6,507 nt of DNA from DRGV01 sp018903055 [NCBI: bacterium] (GCA_018903055.1 JAHIPW010000143.1:1-6507); one strand, 5' to 3'; shown: positions 1-5,898, counted from the stretch's first letter. The notes: generated by a model from the sequence alone, not told the origin. Translations and numbers: made by a program.

Positions 1-1466
1 CCCTCTAAATCTGCAATAGTTCGGGAGACTTTCAGTATCCTATCGTAGGCTCTTGCAGAGAGGCCTAACTGGGTGATGGCCAATTTAATGAGGTCCTGGG
101 ATTCGGTTGTTATCTTGCAGAACTCCTTAATCTCTTTAGTCTCCATATGGGCATTGCAGAATATTCCCTTCTGGCCCTGGAACCTCTTCTGTTGAATGAC
201 CCTTGCCCTGTTTACCCTCTTCCTTATCACTTCTGATCTCTCTCCCGTCTCCTGAGAGGCAAGATCCTTATACTTCACCCGGGGAACTTCTAAGTGGATA
301 TCAATCCTATCCAGTAATGGTCCGGATATTCTTGATCTATACTTCTGAATTTTGGGAGGAGTGCAGGTGCACTCATTCACCGGGTCACCGAAAAAACCAC
401 AGGGGCAGGGGTTCATAGCGCAAGTGAGCATAAACTGCGCCGGATAAGATAAAGAGGTAACCGCCCGGGATATGGTGACCGCCCCATCCTCTAATGGCTG
501 GCGCAGGACCTCTAAGACATTTCTCTTAAACTCTGGCAACTCATCTAAGAATAGAACTCCATGATGGGCAAGGCTCACCTCCCCTGGCCGGGGAATCCTC
601 CCCCCTCCTATTAAGGCGATATCTGATGCCGTATGATGGGGACTTCTGAAGGGACGAATGGCAATGAGCGCTGTCTGGGGAGGAACGAGGCCGGCGATAG
701 AGTGAATCTTTGTTGTCTCTAACGCCTCCTCTAAAGTTAAATCGGGAAGGATGGTAGGGAGTCTACGAGAAAGCATGGTTTTTCCCGATCCCGGAGGACC
801 GATCATGATTACATTGTGCCCTCCGGCTGCTGCTACTTCTAAGGCTCTTTTGGCATGTTCCTGCCCCTTGACATCCGTAAAGTCTACCTTATATTCTCTC
901 CCTTTTTCAAAGACCCCTTCCAGGTCTAACGAAAAGGGCTCGATCTCTATCTTCCCCGTTAAGAAATCAACTGTCCGGGAGAGGTTTTCCACGGGATAAA
1001 CATTCAGACCCTTTACTACCGCTGCCTCTGCTCTGTTATCCAGAGGTAGGATAATTCCCTCCCTTCCCTCTTTCTGCGCAGCCAGGGCAATGGGTAGGGC
1101 ACCAGGGATGGAGCGCACTCCTCCATCCAGGGATAACTCCCCCAAAATAACGTATTTCTTAAATTCCGCCTTCTCTATCTGACCGGTGGCTGCCAAGATC
1201 CCTAAAGCGATAGGCAGATCGAATAAAGAGCCTTCTTTCTTAACGTCTGCTGGGGCGAGATTGACAGTAATTCTCTTTGTCGGAAATTTAAAGTCCGAGT
1301 TCTTTATGGCTGCCTTAACCCTATCCTTGGACTCCTTTACCGCCACATCGGGCAGGCCCACGGTATTGAAAGAGGGAAGACCCTTGGCGATATCTACCTC
1401 CACCTCTACAGAATAGGCATCTATTCCCAGTACCGCACTGCTATAGACCTTGGCTAAAGAGATCAA
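1..1466 (-). CDS. comM: ComM/YifB-family AAA+ ATPase (Mg-chelatase-like), C-terminus cut by window edge
   Basis: The reading frame is open from a TTG at 1466 to the window edge (488 codons, no stop); the family is usually about 500-510 residues, so only roughly 20 codons are missing. The N-terminus ([17 protein letters not shown]) is typical of ComM. An N-terminal Lon-protease-like fold domain covers about residues 1-165. The AAA+ module follows, with Walker A GPPGSGKT at 223-230, Walker B VLFLDE at 304-309, and the family cysteine cluster C354, C356, C366 and C368 before [13 protein letters not shown]. The visible end is [20 protein letters not shown], the usual C-terminal helical region. 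ComM of naturally competent bacteria is a hexameric helicase that promotes branch migration during integration of transformed DNA. The family is also common in bacteria not known to be competent, where its role is unclear. The TTG start is chosen because an AAAAGGAG site lies 6 nt upstream and the residues fit the family. It is the last gene visible, 260 nt after the previous one. Confidence 0.97.
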   Translation of the reverse strand, partial: MISLAKVYSSAVLGIDAYSVEVEVDIAKGLPSFNTVGLPDVAVKESKDRVKAAIKNSDFKFPTKRITVNLAPADVKKEGSLFDLPIALGILAATGQIEKAEFKKYVILGELSLDGGVRSIPGALPIALAAQKEGREGIILPLDNRAEAAVVKGLNVYPVENLSRTVDFLTGKIEIEPFSLDLEGVFEKGREYKVDFTDVKGQEHAKRALEVAAAGGHNVIMIGPPGSGKTMLSRRLPTILPDLTLEEALETTKIHSIAGLVPPQTALIAIRPFRSPHHTASDIALIGGGRIPRPGEVSLAHHGVLFLDELPEFKRNVLEVLRQPLEDGAVTISRAVTSLSYPAQFMLTCAMNPCPCGFFGDPVNECTCTPPKIQKYRSRISGPLLDRIDIHLEVPRVKYKDLASQETGERSEVIRKRVNRARVIQQKRFQGQKGIFCNAHMETKEIKEFCKITTESQDLIKLAITQLGLSARAYDRILKVSRTIADLE

Positions 1467-1472
1467 CTTTCA

Positions 1473-1480
1473 CTCCTTTT
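1473..1480 (-). promoter_or_regulatory. Ribosome binding site deciding the comM TTG start
   Basis: On the minus strand AAAAGGAG is followed by 6 nt and then TTG at 1466. A GTG overlapping the site is in another frame, and there is no in-frame ATG near the conserved N-terminus, so TTG is the supported start. Confidence 0.8.
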
Positions 1481-1485
1481 AGGCT

Positions 1486-1505
1486 GTTACAAAACTCGTT
1501 CCAAC
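1486..1505. repeat. Possible solo end of the MITE-like element
   Basis: The 20 bases GTTACAAAACTCGTTCCAAC match 15 of 20 positions of the left terminal repeat at 6003-6022 (GTTACGAAGCTCGTTTCGTC). No matching inverted partner was found in this spacer, so this could be a remnant or a chance similarity. Confidence 0.3.
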
Positions 1506-1514
1506 CTTTGATTA

Positions 1515-1546
1515 CACAGATTTTTCCGACGAGTATTTAATCTGTG
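1515..1546. repeat. Inverted repeat, 8-bp arms
   Basis: CACAGATT at 1515-1522 is the exact reverse complement of AATCTGTG at 1539-1546, with a 16-nt loop. It lies at the comM-proximal side of a 260-nt spacer that is made almost entirely of palindromic pieces. There is no T-run after the stem on either strand convincing enough for an intrinsic terminator. Confidence 0.5.
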
Positions 1547-1587
1547 CCTGCCTGTCCCTGCCCGACGGCAGGCGGGGGCAGACAGGT
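1547..1587. repeat. GC-rich palindromic repeat (CCTGCC/GGCAGG type)
   Basis: The outer arms CCTGTC (1551-1556) and GACAGG (1581-1586) enclose an inner hairpin CTGCC-CGAC-GGCAG (1558-1571). This GC-rich block differs sharply from the AT-rich spacer around it. Similar CCTGCC-rich palindromes are dispersed in many candidate-phylum genomes (established as a general pattern; not searched here). Confidence 0.6.
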
Positions 1588-1599
1588 AATCTAAATTTT

Positions 1600-1629
1600 T
1601 CAGCCTGAGGCTGATCCGCCTCTGGCGGA
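1600..1629. repeat. Two abutting 6-bp hairpins with 3-nt loops
   Basis: TCAGCC-TGA-GGCTGA (1600-1614) is followed with no spacer by TCCGCC-TCT-GGCGGA (1615-1629). Both stems are perfect and both loops are three bases, the same design as the double hairpin that follows at 1638-1696 and as those inside trmD. Confidence 0.65.
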
Positions 1630-1637
1630 AATCGGTG

Positions 1638-1696
1638 CCCCGAGAAATCCGAAGGATTTCCGGGATTAAGTACCCGCAATTCTTTGAATTGCAGGG
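1638..1696. repeat. Double triloop-hairpin element, intergenic copy
   Basis: The perfect stem GAAATCC-GAA-GGATTTC (1644-1660) is joined by a CGGG...CCCG linker (1661-1676) to a second perfect stem GCAATTC-TTT-GAATTGC (1676-1692), bounded by CCCC and AGGG. Read on the minus strand it aligns end to end with 5087-5151 inside trmD: both have CCCT, a hairpin with loop AAA, a GGGTACTT linker, a second hairpin, then GGGG. Stem bases differ between copies while pairing is kept. Confidence 0.75.
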
Positions 1697-1728
1697 CATA
1701 ATCAAGGGTAGCACTTTTGTGATGCCCT
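1693..1728 (-). repeat. Stem-loop at the 3' end of the exported-protein gene
   Basis: AGGGCAT (1693-1699) pairs perfectly with ATGCCCT (1722-1728), a 7-bp stem overlapping the TAG stop of the upstream gene (1727-1729). A smaller CAC-TTTT-GTG hairpin sits inside the loop. No U-run follows on the minus strand, so an mRNA 3'-end stabiliser or part of the repeat cluster is as likely as a terminator. Confidence 0.4.
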
Positions 1729-2239
1729 AGAATTTAATTTCTAATAGAGAGAGGTAGTATTCTTTTTCCTTAACATATACCGAAGGTGCCCCCATAACTA
1801 CTCTCCCCTTTTCAAGGTTAAGGAGGGCGGATCCTTCTCTCACTGGTTTAACAGTATAGATAGTAGCAACAGCGGCGCTTATCGCTGTTGCTGCACCAGC
1901 GAGGGCCGCTGGCTGAGGATCCACGTTAGGATGTTCAACAGCGAAATAGACCGTCAGACCTCCCAGAAGAGCGGTTATTATCCAACCACTTGCTACTACT
2001 TCTTTCTTCTGTTCTCTGGTAGGAAAGGAAGGGCTCCAGGGCCAGGTAGGAGGTAGCTTCACCTCCTCTTTTTTGTATGCCCGGATGACCTCTTCACTAT
2101 AACCCAACTGCCTTATCTGTTCCTCTACGCTTAAAGGCTTTTTTTCCTCTTCTGGCGCTTCAGCATAAAGAAGTGAACTACTCATTAGCATGATGAGAGA
2201 GAGTGTTAGCACTAAGCCTTTTTTTAATCTTTTATCCAT
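1727..2239 (-). CDS. Unrecognised exported or membrane-anchored protein, 170 aa
   Basis: I do not recognise this family. Residues 1-26 form a standard signal peptide: positive start (MDKRLKKG), hydrophobic core (LVLTLSLIMLMSSSLL), and a YAEA site suggesting cleavage around residue 26-28. A charged stretch follows (residues 29-62, EEEKKPLSVEEQIRQLGY), then a proline- and tryptophan-rich piece (LPPTWPWSPSFP, 62-73). Two hydrophobic segments, about 84-102 (WIITALLGGLTVYFAV) and 108-130 (alanine-rich), could form a helical hairpin in the inner membrane. The tail (131-170) is mixed charged/hydrophobic and would sit on one side of the membrane. AGGAGGAG lies 5 nt before the ATG, and the gene starts 15 nt after the yraN stop, so it is very likely translated from the same transcript. 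No catalytic motif is visible and its function is unknown. Confidence 0.75.
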   Translation of the reverse strand: MDKRLKKGLVLTLSLIMLMSSSLLYAEAPEEEKKPLSVEEQIRQLGYSEEVIRAYKKEEVKLPPTWPWSPSFPTREQKKEVVASGWIITALLGGLTVYFAVEHPNVDPQPAALAGAATAISAAVATIYTVKPVREGSALLNLEKGRVVMGAPSVYVKEKEYYLSLLEIKF

Positions 2240-2254
2240 TTCTTCTCCTCCTTT

Positions 2255-2638
2255 TTAGTAAAGATATCTATCATCTGATTGAAAAGCATCCTTGATGAGC
2301 TCTATTTCTGGTTCATTACCTAGAGAGAAGACAACCGCCACACAATCGAACCGGCAATCGGCATTCCTCAGGCCTTTTGCCTTAAGATAGGAAAGAGCAA
2401 CCCTTATTATCTGCTCCTGCTTTCTTTTATTCACCATCTCTTGGGGAAGAATATAGCTAGTATTGGATAGAGACTTCACCTCAATAAAGACCAGGCAATC
2501 CTTATCCTGAGCAATGATATCTATCTCACCTAAAGGAGTCTTGTAATTTCTCTCTAAGATGCGATATCTCTTTTTCCTCAAAAACTCAAAGGCCGCCTCT
2601 TCTCCTGACTCACCGAGTATCTGTCTCTCTTTGGTCAT
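2255..2638 (-). CDS. yraN: YraN/UPF0102 family endonuclease-like protein
   Basis: At 127 residues this is the normal family length. Landmarks are the N-terminal GESGEEAAFEFLRKKRYRIL (9-28), GEIDIIAQD (37-45) and LVFIEVKSLS (49-58). E38, D40, E53 and K55 correspond to the E-x-D...E-x-K core of the PD-(D/E)XK nuclease fold. The biochemical role of the family is not firmly established; nuclease-like or Holliday-junction-resolvase-like fold membership rests on structure. The ATG overlaps the rnhB stop by 4 nt (ATGA), indicating translational coupling. Adjacency to rnhB and comM is the usual genomic context and hints at a link to DNA or RNA/DNA-hybrid processing, but that is inference. Confidence 0.95.
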   Translation of the reverse strand: MTKERQILGESGEEAAFEFLRKKRYRILERNYKTPLGEIDIIAQDKDCLVFIEVKSLSNTSYILPQEMVNKRKQEQIIRVALSYLKAKGLRNADCRFDCVAVVFSLGNEPEIELIKDAFQSDDRYLY

Positions 2639-3234
2639 ATCCTTACTCCAGAAAAAGTCCTTCTGTGAATTCGAGAAGGACCGTTTCTCTTAAGGGCCCT
2701 TATATGTCTTTCTGTTCCATATCCCTTATGCCTATGGAAACCATACTCCGGATGCCTCTTATGACATCTCACCATCAACCTATCCCTGGTAACCTTGGCG
2801 ATAATAGAAGCAGCAGCAATGGAGGCGCTCTTCTCGTCTCCTCTTATTATTGCCTCCTGTGGAATCTCTACTCCTGGGATTTTAAATCCATCCACTAGTA
2901 ATAGATCGGGCCTGGTTCCCAGATGGGAGATGGCCCTCTTCATGGCAAGATGGGTTGCTTTTAAGATATTTATCCCGTCTATCTTTCTCTCCCCCACCCT
3001 ACCTAAACCAATGGCCAGAGCCTTTCTTTTTATCAGGGGATAAAGTTCCTCCCTTTTTTTCGGGGTTAATTTCTTGGAGTCATTTAGGCCTGGAATGCGA
3101 CATTTTGTAGGAAGGATGAGGGCGCAGGCCACTACTGGGCCGGCCAATGAACCCCTTCCTACCTCATCCACCCCAGCAATTAATTGATAACCCTTCTTCT
3201 TCATCCTTCTCTCATATCTTTTCATATCCTTCAT
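2635..3234 (-). CDS. rnhB: Ribonuclease HII
   Basis: RNase HII cleaves the RNA strand of RNA/DNA hybrids and removes single ribonucleotides from DNA in the cytoplasm, using two divalent metals. The 199-residue length fits the family. The four acidic catalytic residues align with E. coli D16, E17, D108 and D126: D23 and E24 in GVDEVGRG (21-28), D115 in LLLVDGFKIPG, and D133 in GDEKSASIAAASIIAKVTRD. GLNDSKKL (49-56) and YGFHRHKGYGT are also typical. Serine follows GRG where proline is commonest, a tolerated variant. The start at 3234 matches the usual length before GYQLIAGVDE, but no good ribosome binding site precedes it; ATG at 3225 (residue 4) is an alternative. A repeat element lies just upstream. 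The gene ends in the ATGA overlap with yraN. Confidence 0.97.
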   Translation of the reverse strand: MKDMKRYERRMKKKGYQLIAGVDEVGRGSLAGPVVACALILPTKCRIPGLNDSKKLTPKKREELYPLIKRKALAIGLGRVGERKIDGINILKATHLAMKRAISHLGTRPDLLLVDGFKIPGVEIPQEAIIRGDEKSASIAAASIIAKVTRDRLMVRCHKRHPEYGFHRHKGYGTERHIRALKRNGPSRIHRRTFSGVRI

Positions 3235-3255
3235 AAGATATACCCGTTTTTCGTC

Positions 3256-3354
3256 ATACGTTGAAGGGTTACGCTACTTGTTTCGTCTTGCGTTGTTCGG
3301 CTGCGTCTTTCCACGAGAAACGTTTGACGATTACCGTAACGAGCTGCGCAACCG
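3256..3354. repeat. MITE-like element, short copy (A)
   Basis: The left end ATACGTTGAAGGGTTACGCT and the right end CGAGCTGCGCAACCG carry imperfect terminal inverted repeats: GGTTACGCTACTTGTT at 3267-3282 against GGTTGCGCAGCTCGTT read in reverse from 3353, 12 of 16 matching. Bases 3255-3284 match the reverse complement of 6181-6210 at 26 of 30 positions, so this and 6001-6209 are inverted copies of one family. It has no coding capacity. Confidence 0.65.
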
Positions 3355-3364
3355 ATAGACGATA

Positions 3365-3415
3365 GTACATCCATTTGCATCCGCTATCATCTGTTTGAAT
3401 CCGTGGTTGCTTTTT
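3365..3415. repeat. Probable dispersed repeat fragment between lepB and rnhB
   Basis: This AT-balanced stretch contains GAATCCGTGGTTGC and CTATCATCTGTTTG. It has no plausible gene and fills the gap between element A and the lepB stop. Phrases of this kind recur as spacer repeats in other bacteria, but no second copy is present in this window, so the call rests on style only. Confidence 0.25.
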
Positions 3416-3420
3416 GAATT

Positions 3421-4056
3421 TTATCTGATGATCCCTATCCGATTGGGTGGCCAGTAGATAAATAATGCCCTTCCCTTGAGATACTTCCTCTCCAGGAATC
3501 CCCAAACCCGAGAATCGCTCGAGTGCTCCCGATTATCTCCCATCATGAAATAGGAATCGGAAGGAACGGTTACCGGTCCATAATGATTGAAGGAGAGATC
3601 TTCTATTGAATGAAAAGCATAGAGTTCATTCAGGGGCTCATCATTTATATAGACCTTTCCTTCCCGAATCTCAAGCACTTCTCCATAAAGTCCGACGAGC
3701 CTTTTAATATAATCCTTATGAGGATCGAGATTTATTCTCTTGAAGGTCAGAATGCGAATGACGGGAGCAATGAGCCTGAGAGAGAGCCTGCAGTAGGGAT
3801 CTCCAGGATAACGAAAGACGATGATGTCCCCTCTCTTGGGATGGCGCTGGAAGACCTTCTTATCCGTAAAGGGGAGGGAGAGCCCATAACTGAACTTACT
3901 GGCAAAGAGCCTATCCCCTATCTTCAGGGTGGGCTCCATGCTGGAAGAGGGGATATGAAAACTCTGAATGACAAAGGTTACAATGATGAGGTAAAGGATG
4001 AAAGCGGTAAGGATTACCTCTATCCACTCTTTTAAGACAGATTTTTTTCTTCTCAT
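3421..4056 (-). CDS. lepB: Signal peptidase I
   Basis: This inner-membrane serine protease removes signal peptides from exported proteins using a Ser/Lys dyad. A short cytoplasmic start (MRRKKSVLKEW) precedes one transmembrane segment at about residues 12-32 (IEVILTAFILYLIIVTFVI). The catalytic domain then faces outward. S39 in IPSSSMEPTL (box B) is the nucleophile and K118 in DYIKRLVGLYGE (box D) the general base. RGDIIVFRYP (75-84) and MGDNREHSSDSRVWG (172-186, box E) are also in place. At 211 residues with a single membrane anchor it has the layout common outside Enterobacteria. It starts 17 nt after the rplS stop, with only a weak GAGG site about 13 nt before the ATG, so it may rely on read-through from rplS translation. 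Pairing with rplS and rnhB is a common bacterial arrangement. Confidence 0.97.
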   Translation of the reverse strand: MRRKKSVLKEWIEVILTAFILYLIIVTFVIQSFHIPSSSMEPTLKIGDRLFASKFSYGLSLPFTDKKVFQRHPKRGDIIVFRYPGDPYCRLSLRLIAPVIRILTFKRINLDPHKDYIKRLVGLYGEVLEIREGKVYINDEPLNELYAFHSIEDLSFNHYGPVTVPSDSYFMMGDNREHSSDSRVWGFLERKYLKGRALFIYWPPNRIGIIR

Positions 4057-4073
4057 CTTTTATTTTTTCGCCT

Positions 4074-4346
4074 CTAACGAGACTTACGCAGATAGTAGAG
4101 CCTGGCCCTTCTTACCCTGCCTCTCTTCCTAACCTCAATCCTATCTATTCCTGGAAAATTGAGGGGAAAGGTTCTCTCCACCCCTACCCCATAGGAGACC
4201 TTCCTCACAGTAAAAGAACCTTGTGGTCCTTTCTTCTTTCTAATTACTATGCCTTCGAAGGCCTGTATCCTTTCCTTATCCTTCTCTTTGATCTTAACAT
4301 ATACTCTGACCGTATCTCCCGGTCTAAACTTTAACTCTTTTTCCAT
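4074..4346 (-). CDS. rplS: 50S ribosomal protein L19 (short form)
   Basis: L19 is a 50S protein lying at the 30S-50S interface. The core is unmistakable: [77 protein letters not shown]. The protein is only 90 residues against about 115 in most bacteria. The N-terminal helix of roughly 11 residues before RPGD is largely missing, and the tail stops at LYYLRKSR where most L19s continue with LRGKAARIKE. The ATG start has AGGAG 9 nt upstream, and no in-frame upstream start with a homologous N-terminus is visible. It follows trmD after a 160-nt repeat-bearing gap and precedes lepB by 17 nt. Confidence 0.95.
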   Translation of the reverse strand: MEKELKFRPGDTVRVYVKIKEKDKERIQAFEGIVIRKKKGPQGSFTVRKVSYGVGVERTFPLNFPGIDRIEVRKRGRVRRARLYYLRKSR

Positions 4347-4384
4347 ACATTTATTCTCCTTTTTTTACCCATTCCCCATTTTCC

Positions 4385-4416
4385 CGTCTCTCCGTCAGTC
4401 CGTCTGTCCGTCGGTC
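4385..4416. repeat. Four tandem copies of an 8-nt unit
   Basis: CGTCTCTC, CGTCAGTC, CGTCTGTC and CGTCGGTC follow one another without gaps, a degenerate CGTCNGTC array. It lies in the trmD-rplS spacer, upstream of the rplS ribosome binding site in transcript order. It may vary in copy number by slippage. Confidence 0.7.
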
Positions 4417-4442
4417 TGTTGCTCACTTTCCCACTCTCAAGT

Positions 4443-4508
4443 CTCCGAACTCTCCCTCGGGGACCTCGAGTCCCCTCGGGACGAGAGGCGAACTATAAAC
4501 TCCGAACT
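4443..4508. repeat. Hairpin element flanked by 9-bp direct repeats
   Basis: CTCCGAACT occurs at 4443-4451 and again at 4500-4508, the second copy overlapping the trmD stop codon. Between them is a hairpin GGGGAC-CTCGA-GTCCCC (4459-4475) with further CTCG/CGAG pairing possible. The layout looks like a small palindromic insertion bounded by a duplicated sequence. Confidence 0.5.
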
Positions 4509-5385
4509 ACTTGCCTTCAATCTCTCTCAACAGTCTCTTATCCTCACTGGATAACTTAATCCCTTGTAATAAATCCGGTCTCTTCTCTAGGGTCATTCTC
4601 AAGGCCTCCTTCCTCCTCCAGCTGGCAATTCTTTTGTGGTCCCCGCTTAAAAGTATCTTAGGGACTCTCATCCCCCGACACTCCTCTGGCCTGGTATAGT
4701 GGGGATAGTCCAGGAGGCCAGAATAGAAGGAATCGCAAATGATAGACTCTTCTTTCCCCAAGACCCCGGGAATGAGGCGCACTAAGGCATCGATGACTAC
4801 CAATGAGGCCAATTCCCCGCCAGTGAGGACATAATCACCGATGGATATTTCATCCGTTACTATTCTCTTCACCCTCTCATCTATCCCTTCATAGTGACCA
4901 CAGATAAATATGAGGTGTTTCTCTTTTGCCATCCTCTTTGCCATCCCCTGATCAAACCTTTTCCCCTGAGGAGTCAATAATATGATACGCTGCAGGTCAC
5001 AAGCCACAGGCTTCAGGCCTTTATCTTTACTTGGAGCTTGAAGCTTGCCCGCCCCGCTTCGCTTGGCGAGGCCGGGGGAGCTTGCACCCTGAAATTTCAA
5101 AGAAATTTCGGGTACTTTAGTCCCTGAAATTGCTCTGCAATTTCTAGGGGGAGCTTGTTTTATGAGCGATTCCACGGCTTCAAAGATGGGTTCCGGCTTC
5201 AAAACCATTCCGGCTCCTCCCCCATAGGAAGCATCGTCTGCTGTCCTATGCTTATTATGGGTAAAGGAGCGGATATTTAGAACATCTATTTTTACTAATC
5301 CTTTCTCCTGGGCCCTTTTCAGTATGCTTTCTTTTAAGGGTCCTTTAACCATATCAGGAAATAGAGTCAGGATGTCGATTCTCAC
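4507..5385 (-). CDS. trmD: tRNA (guanine-N1)-methyltransferase with an in-frame insertion
   Basis: TrmD methylates G37 of tRNAs that read CUN, CCN and CGG, using S-adenosylmethionine, and prevents +1 frameshifting. It is a trefoil-knot (SPOUT) dimer. Family motifs are [12 protein letters not shown] (1-12), [19 protein letters not shown] (54-72), [11 protein letters not shown] (136-146), [12 protein letters not shown] (161-172) and [12 protein letters not shown] (181-192). The catalytic pair R203 ([10 protein letters not shown]) and D218 ([17 protein letters not shown]) aligns with E. coli R154 and D169. At 292 residues it is about 40-50 longer than usual, and both catalytic residues are offset by +49 from E. 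coli. The extra sequence lies at about residues 77-132 and is built of palindromic repeats that remain in frame. The GTG start overlaps the rimM stop (GTGA), with GGAG 5 nt upstream. Confidence 0.97.
   Translation of the reverse strand: MRIDILTLFPDMVKGPLKESILKRAQEKGLVKIDVLNIRSFTHNKHRTADDASYGGGAGMVLKPEPIFEAVESLIKQAPPRNCRAISGTKVPEISLKFQGASSPGLAKRSGAGKLQAPSKDKGLKPVACDLQRIILLTPQGKRFDQGMAKRMAKEKHLIFICGHYEGIDERVKRIVTDEISIGDYVLTGGELASLVVIDALVRLIPGVLGKEESIICDSFYSGLLDYPHYTRPEECRGMRVPKILLSGDHKRIASWRRKEALRMTLEKRPDLLQGIKLSSEDKRLLREIEGK
5052..5077. repeat. GC-rich triloop hairpin inside trmD
   Basis: CCCCG (5052-5056) pairs with CGGGG (5073-5077). The inner CTTCGC (5057-5062) pairs with GCGAGG (5066-5071, one G-T pair) around the 3-nt loop TTG, with one bulged C at 5072. 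This gives an 11-bp stem of the same triloop design as its neighbours. Confidence 0.6.
5087..5151. repeat. Double triloop-hairpin element, copy inside trmD
   Basis: GAAATTTC-AAA-GAAATTTC (5091-5109) and GAAATTGC-TCT-GCAATTTC (5126-5144) are both perfect 8-bp stems with 3-nt loops. They are joined by GGGTACTTTAGTCCC and bounded by CCCT and AGGGGG. The 11-mer GGGGGAGCTTG at 5074-5084 recurs at 5147-5157, so the unit is flanked by direct repeats. It is the inverted counterpart of 1638-1696. Confidence 0.75.
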
Positions 5386-5894
5386 AGGCTCTCCAGCCCC
5401 TCTATCATGTGAATGATCATCTTCTTATTCTTTAAATCGATTTTCTTAACTACTTCCTTTGTTGCTGGAATCCAGAGCTCCTTTCCGTTCTTTACAACGT
5501 AGATATCATTGCCTGGATTTTTTATGACATCAACGACCTTGCCCAACCTTTCTCCCTGCTCACTCTCCACTTCAAGGCCTATAAGATCGTCAATATAGTA
5601 CTCGCCCCTCTTTAACTTTATCCTCTCTTCTTCGGAAATGGCAGTGAAAGAATCTTTTAGTTCCTCTGCCTGGCTAATGCTATCATAACCTTTGATCTTT
5701 AAGATGACAAATCCCCTATGATGCCAGGCCTTCTCTATCTCTATGGTAAGGGGCTCTTTCCCCTTCTGGATCAAATAGATTTTTTTTAAACTTTGGAATC
5801 TATCTGGAAAATCGGTTAAGGGAATGACCCTTACCTCTCCCTTATTCCCCTGGGTAGCAACCACCCTCCCGATATTTACCAACTCTTCTTGCAC
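5382..5894 (-). CDS. rimM: Ribosome maturation factor RimM
   Basis: RimM binds S19 in the 30S head and assists late 16S rRNA maturation in the cytoplasm. With the GTG at 5894 the protein is 170 residues, the normal size. The N-terminal beta-barrel (about 1-85) opens with [20 protein letters not shown]. The C-terminal PRC-barrel (about 93-168) shows [31 protein letters not shown] and [22 protein letters not shown]. The GTG is chosen because AAGGTGAT (5899-5906) sits 4 nt upstream and the sequence begins where the family begins. A longer reading to ATG at 5990 would add 32 residues encoded partly by a repeat (ARDTSLWRGILNEVKG) and is unlikely to be used. The stop overlaps the trmD GTG (GTGA), so rimM and trmD are translationally coupled. 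Confidence 0.95.
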   Translation of the reverse strand: MQEELVNIGRVVATQGNKGEVRVIPLTDFPDRFQSLKKIYLIQKGKEPLTIEIEKAWHHRGFVILKIKGYDSISQAEELKDSFTAISEEERIKLKRGEYYIDDLIGLEVESEQGERLGKVVDVIKNPGNDIYVVKNGKELWIPATKEVVKKIDLKNKKMIIHMIEGLESL

Positions 5895-5898
5895 GGAA

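Larger units (their letters stand above)
4990..5157 (-). repeat. Composite palindromic repeat inserted in frame in trmD
   Basis: This stretch encodes TrmD residues of about 77-132, absent from ordinary TrmD, between the AVE helix and the first SPOUT strand. From high to low position it contains the double hairpin (5087-5151), a GC-rich hairpin (5052-5077), and a module encoding [19 protein letters not shown] (about 4990-5048). GGAGCTTG appears three times as a module border (5033-5040, 5077-5084, 5150-5157). It has no stop in the trmD frame. Confidence 0.8.

Noticed and set aside
203-1416. Plus-strand open frames at 203-418, 751-999 and 1186-1416
   Set aside because: They lie antisense to the continuous comM frame and have compositionally odd translations with no family resemblance.
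1487-1714. Minus-strand 75-residue open frame in the spacer before comM
   Set aside because: It is the translation of the stacked palindromic repeats, with no conserved protein features and no ribosome binding site.
1693-1728. Intrinsic terminator after the 170-aa gene
   Set aside because: The 7-bp stem has a 22-nt loop and is followed by no U-run on the minus strand.
3269-3505. Minus-strand 78-residue open frame overlapping the lepB end and element A
   Set aside because: It is out of frame with lepB and made mostly of repeat sequence.
3610-4035. Plus-strand 141-residue open frame
   Set aside because: It is wholly antisense to lepB, whose catalytic motifs are all present.
4057-4090. Frameshift at the end of rplS hiding a normal L19 tail
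   Set aside because: A +1 shift would read [11 protein letters not shown] after LRKS, which looks faintly like the usual tail. However, that frame then runs far into lepB without stopping, and no slippery site is evident, so a truly short protein is simpler.
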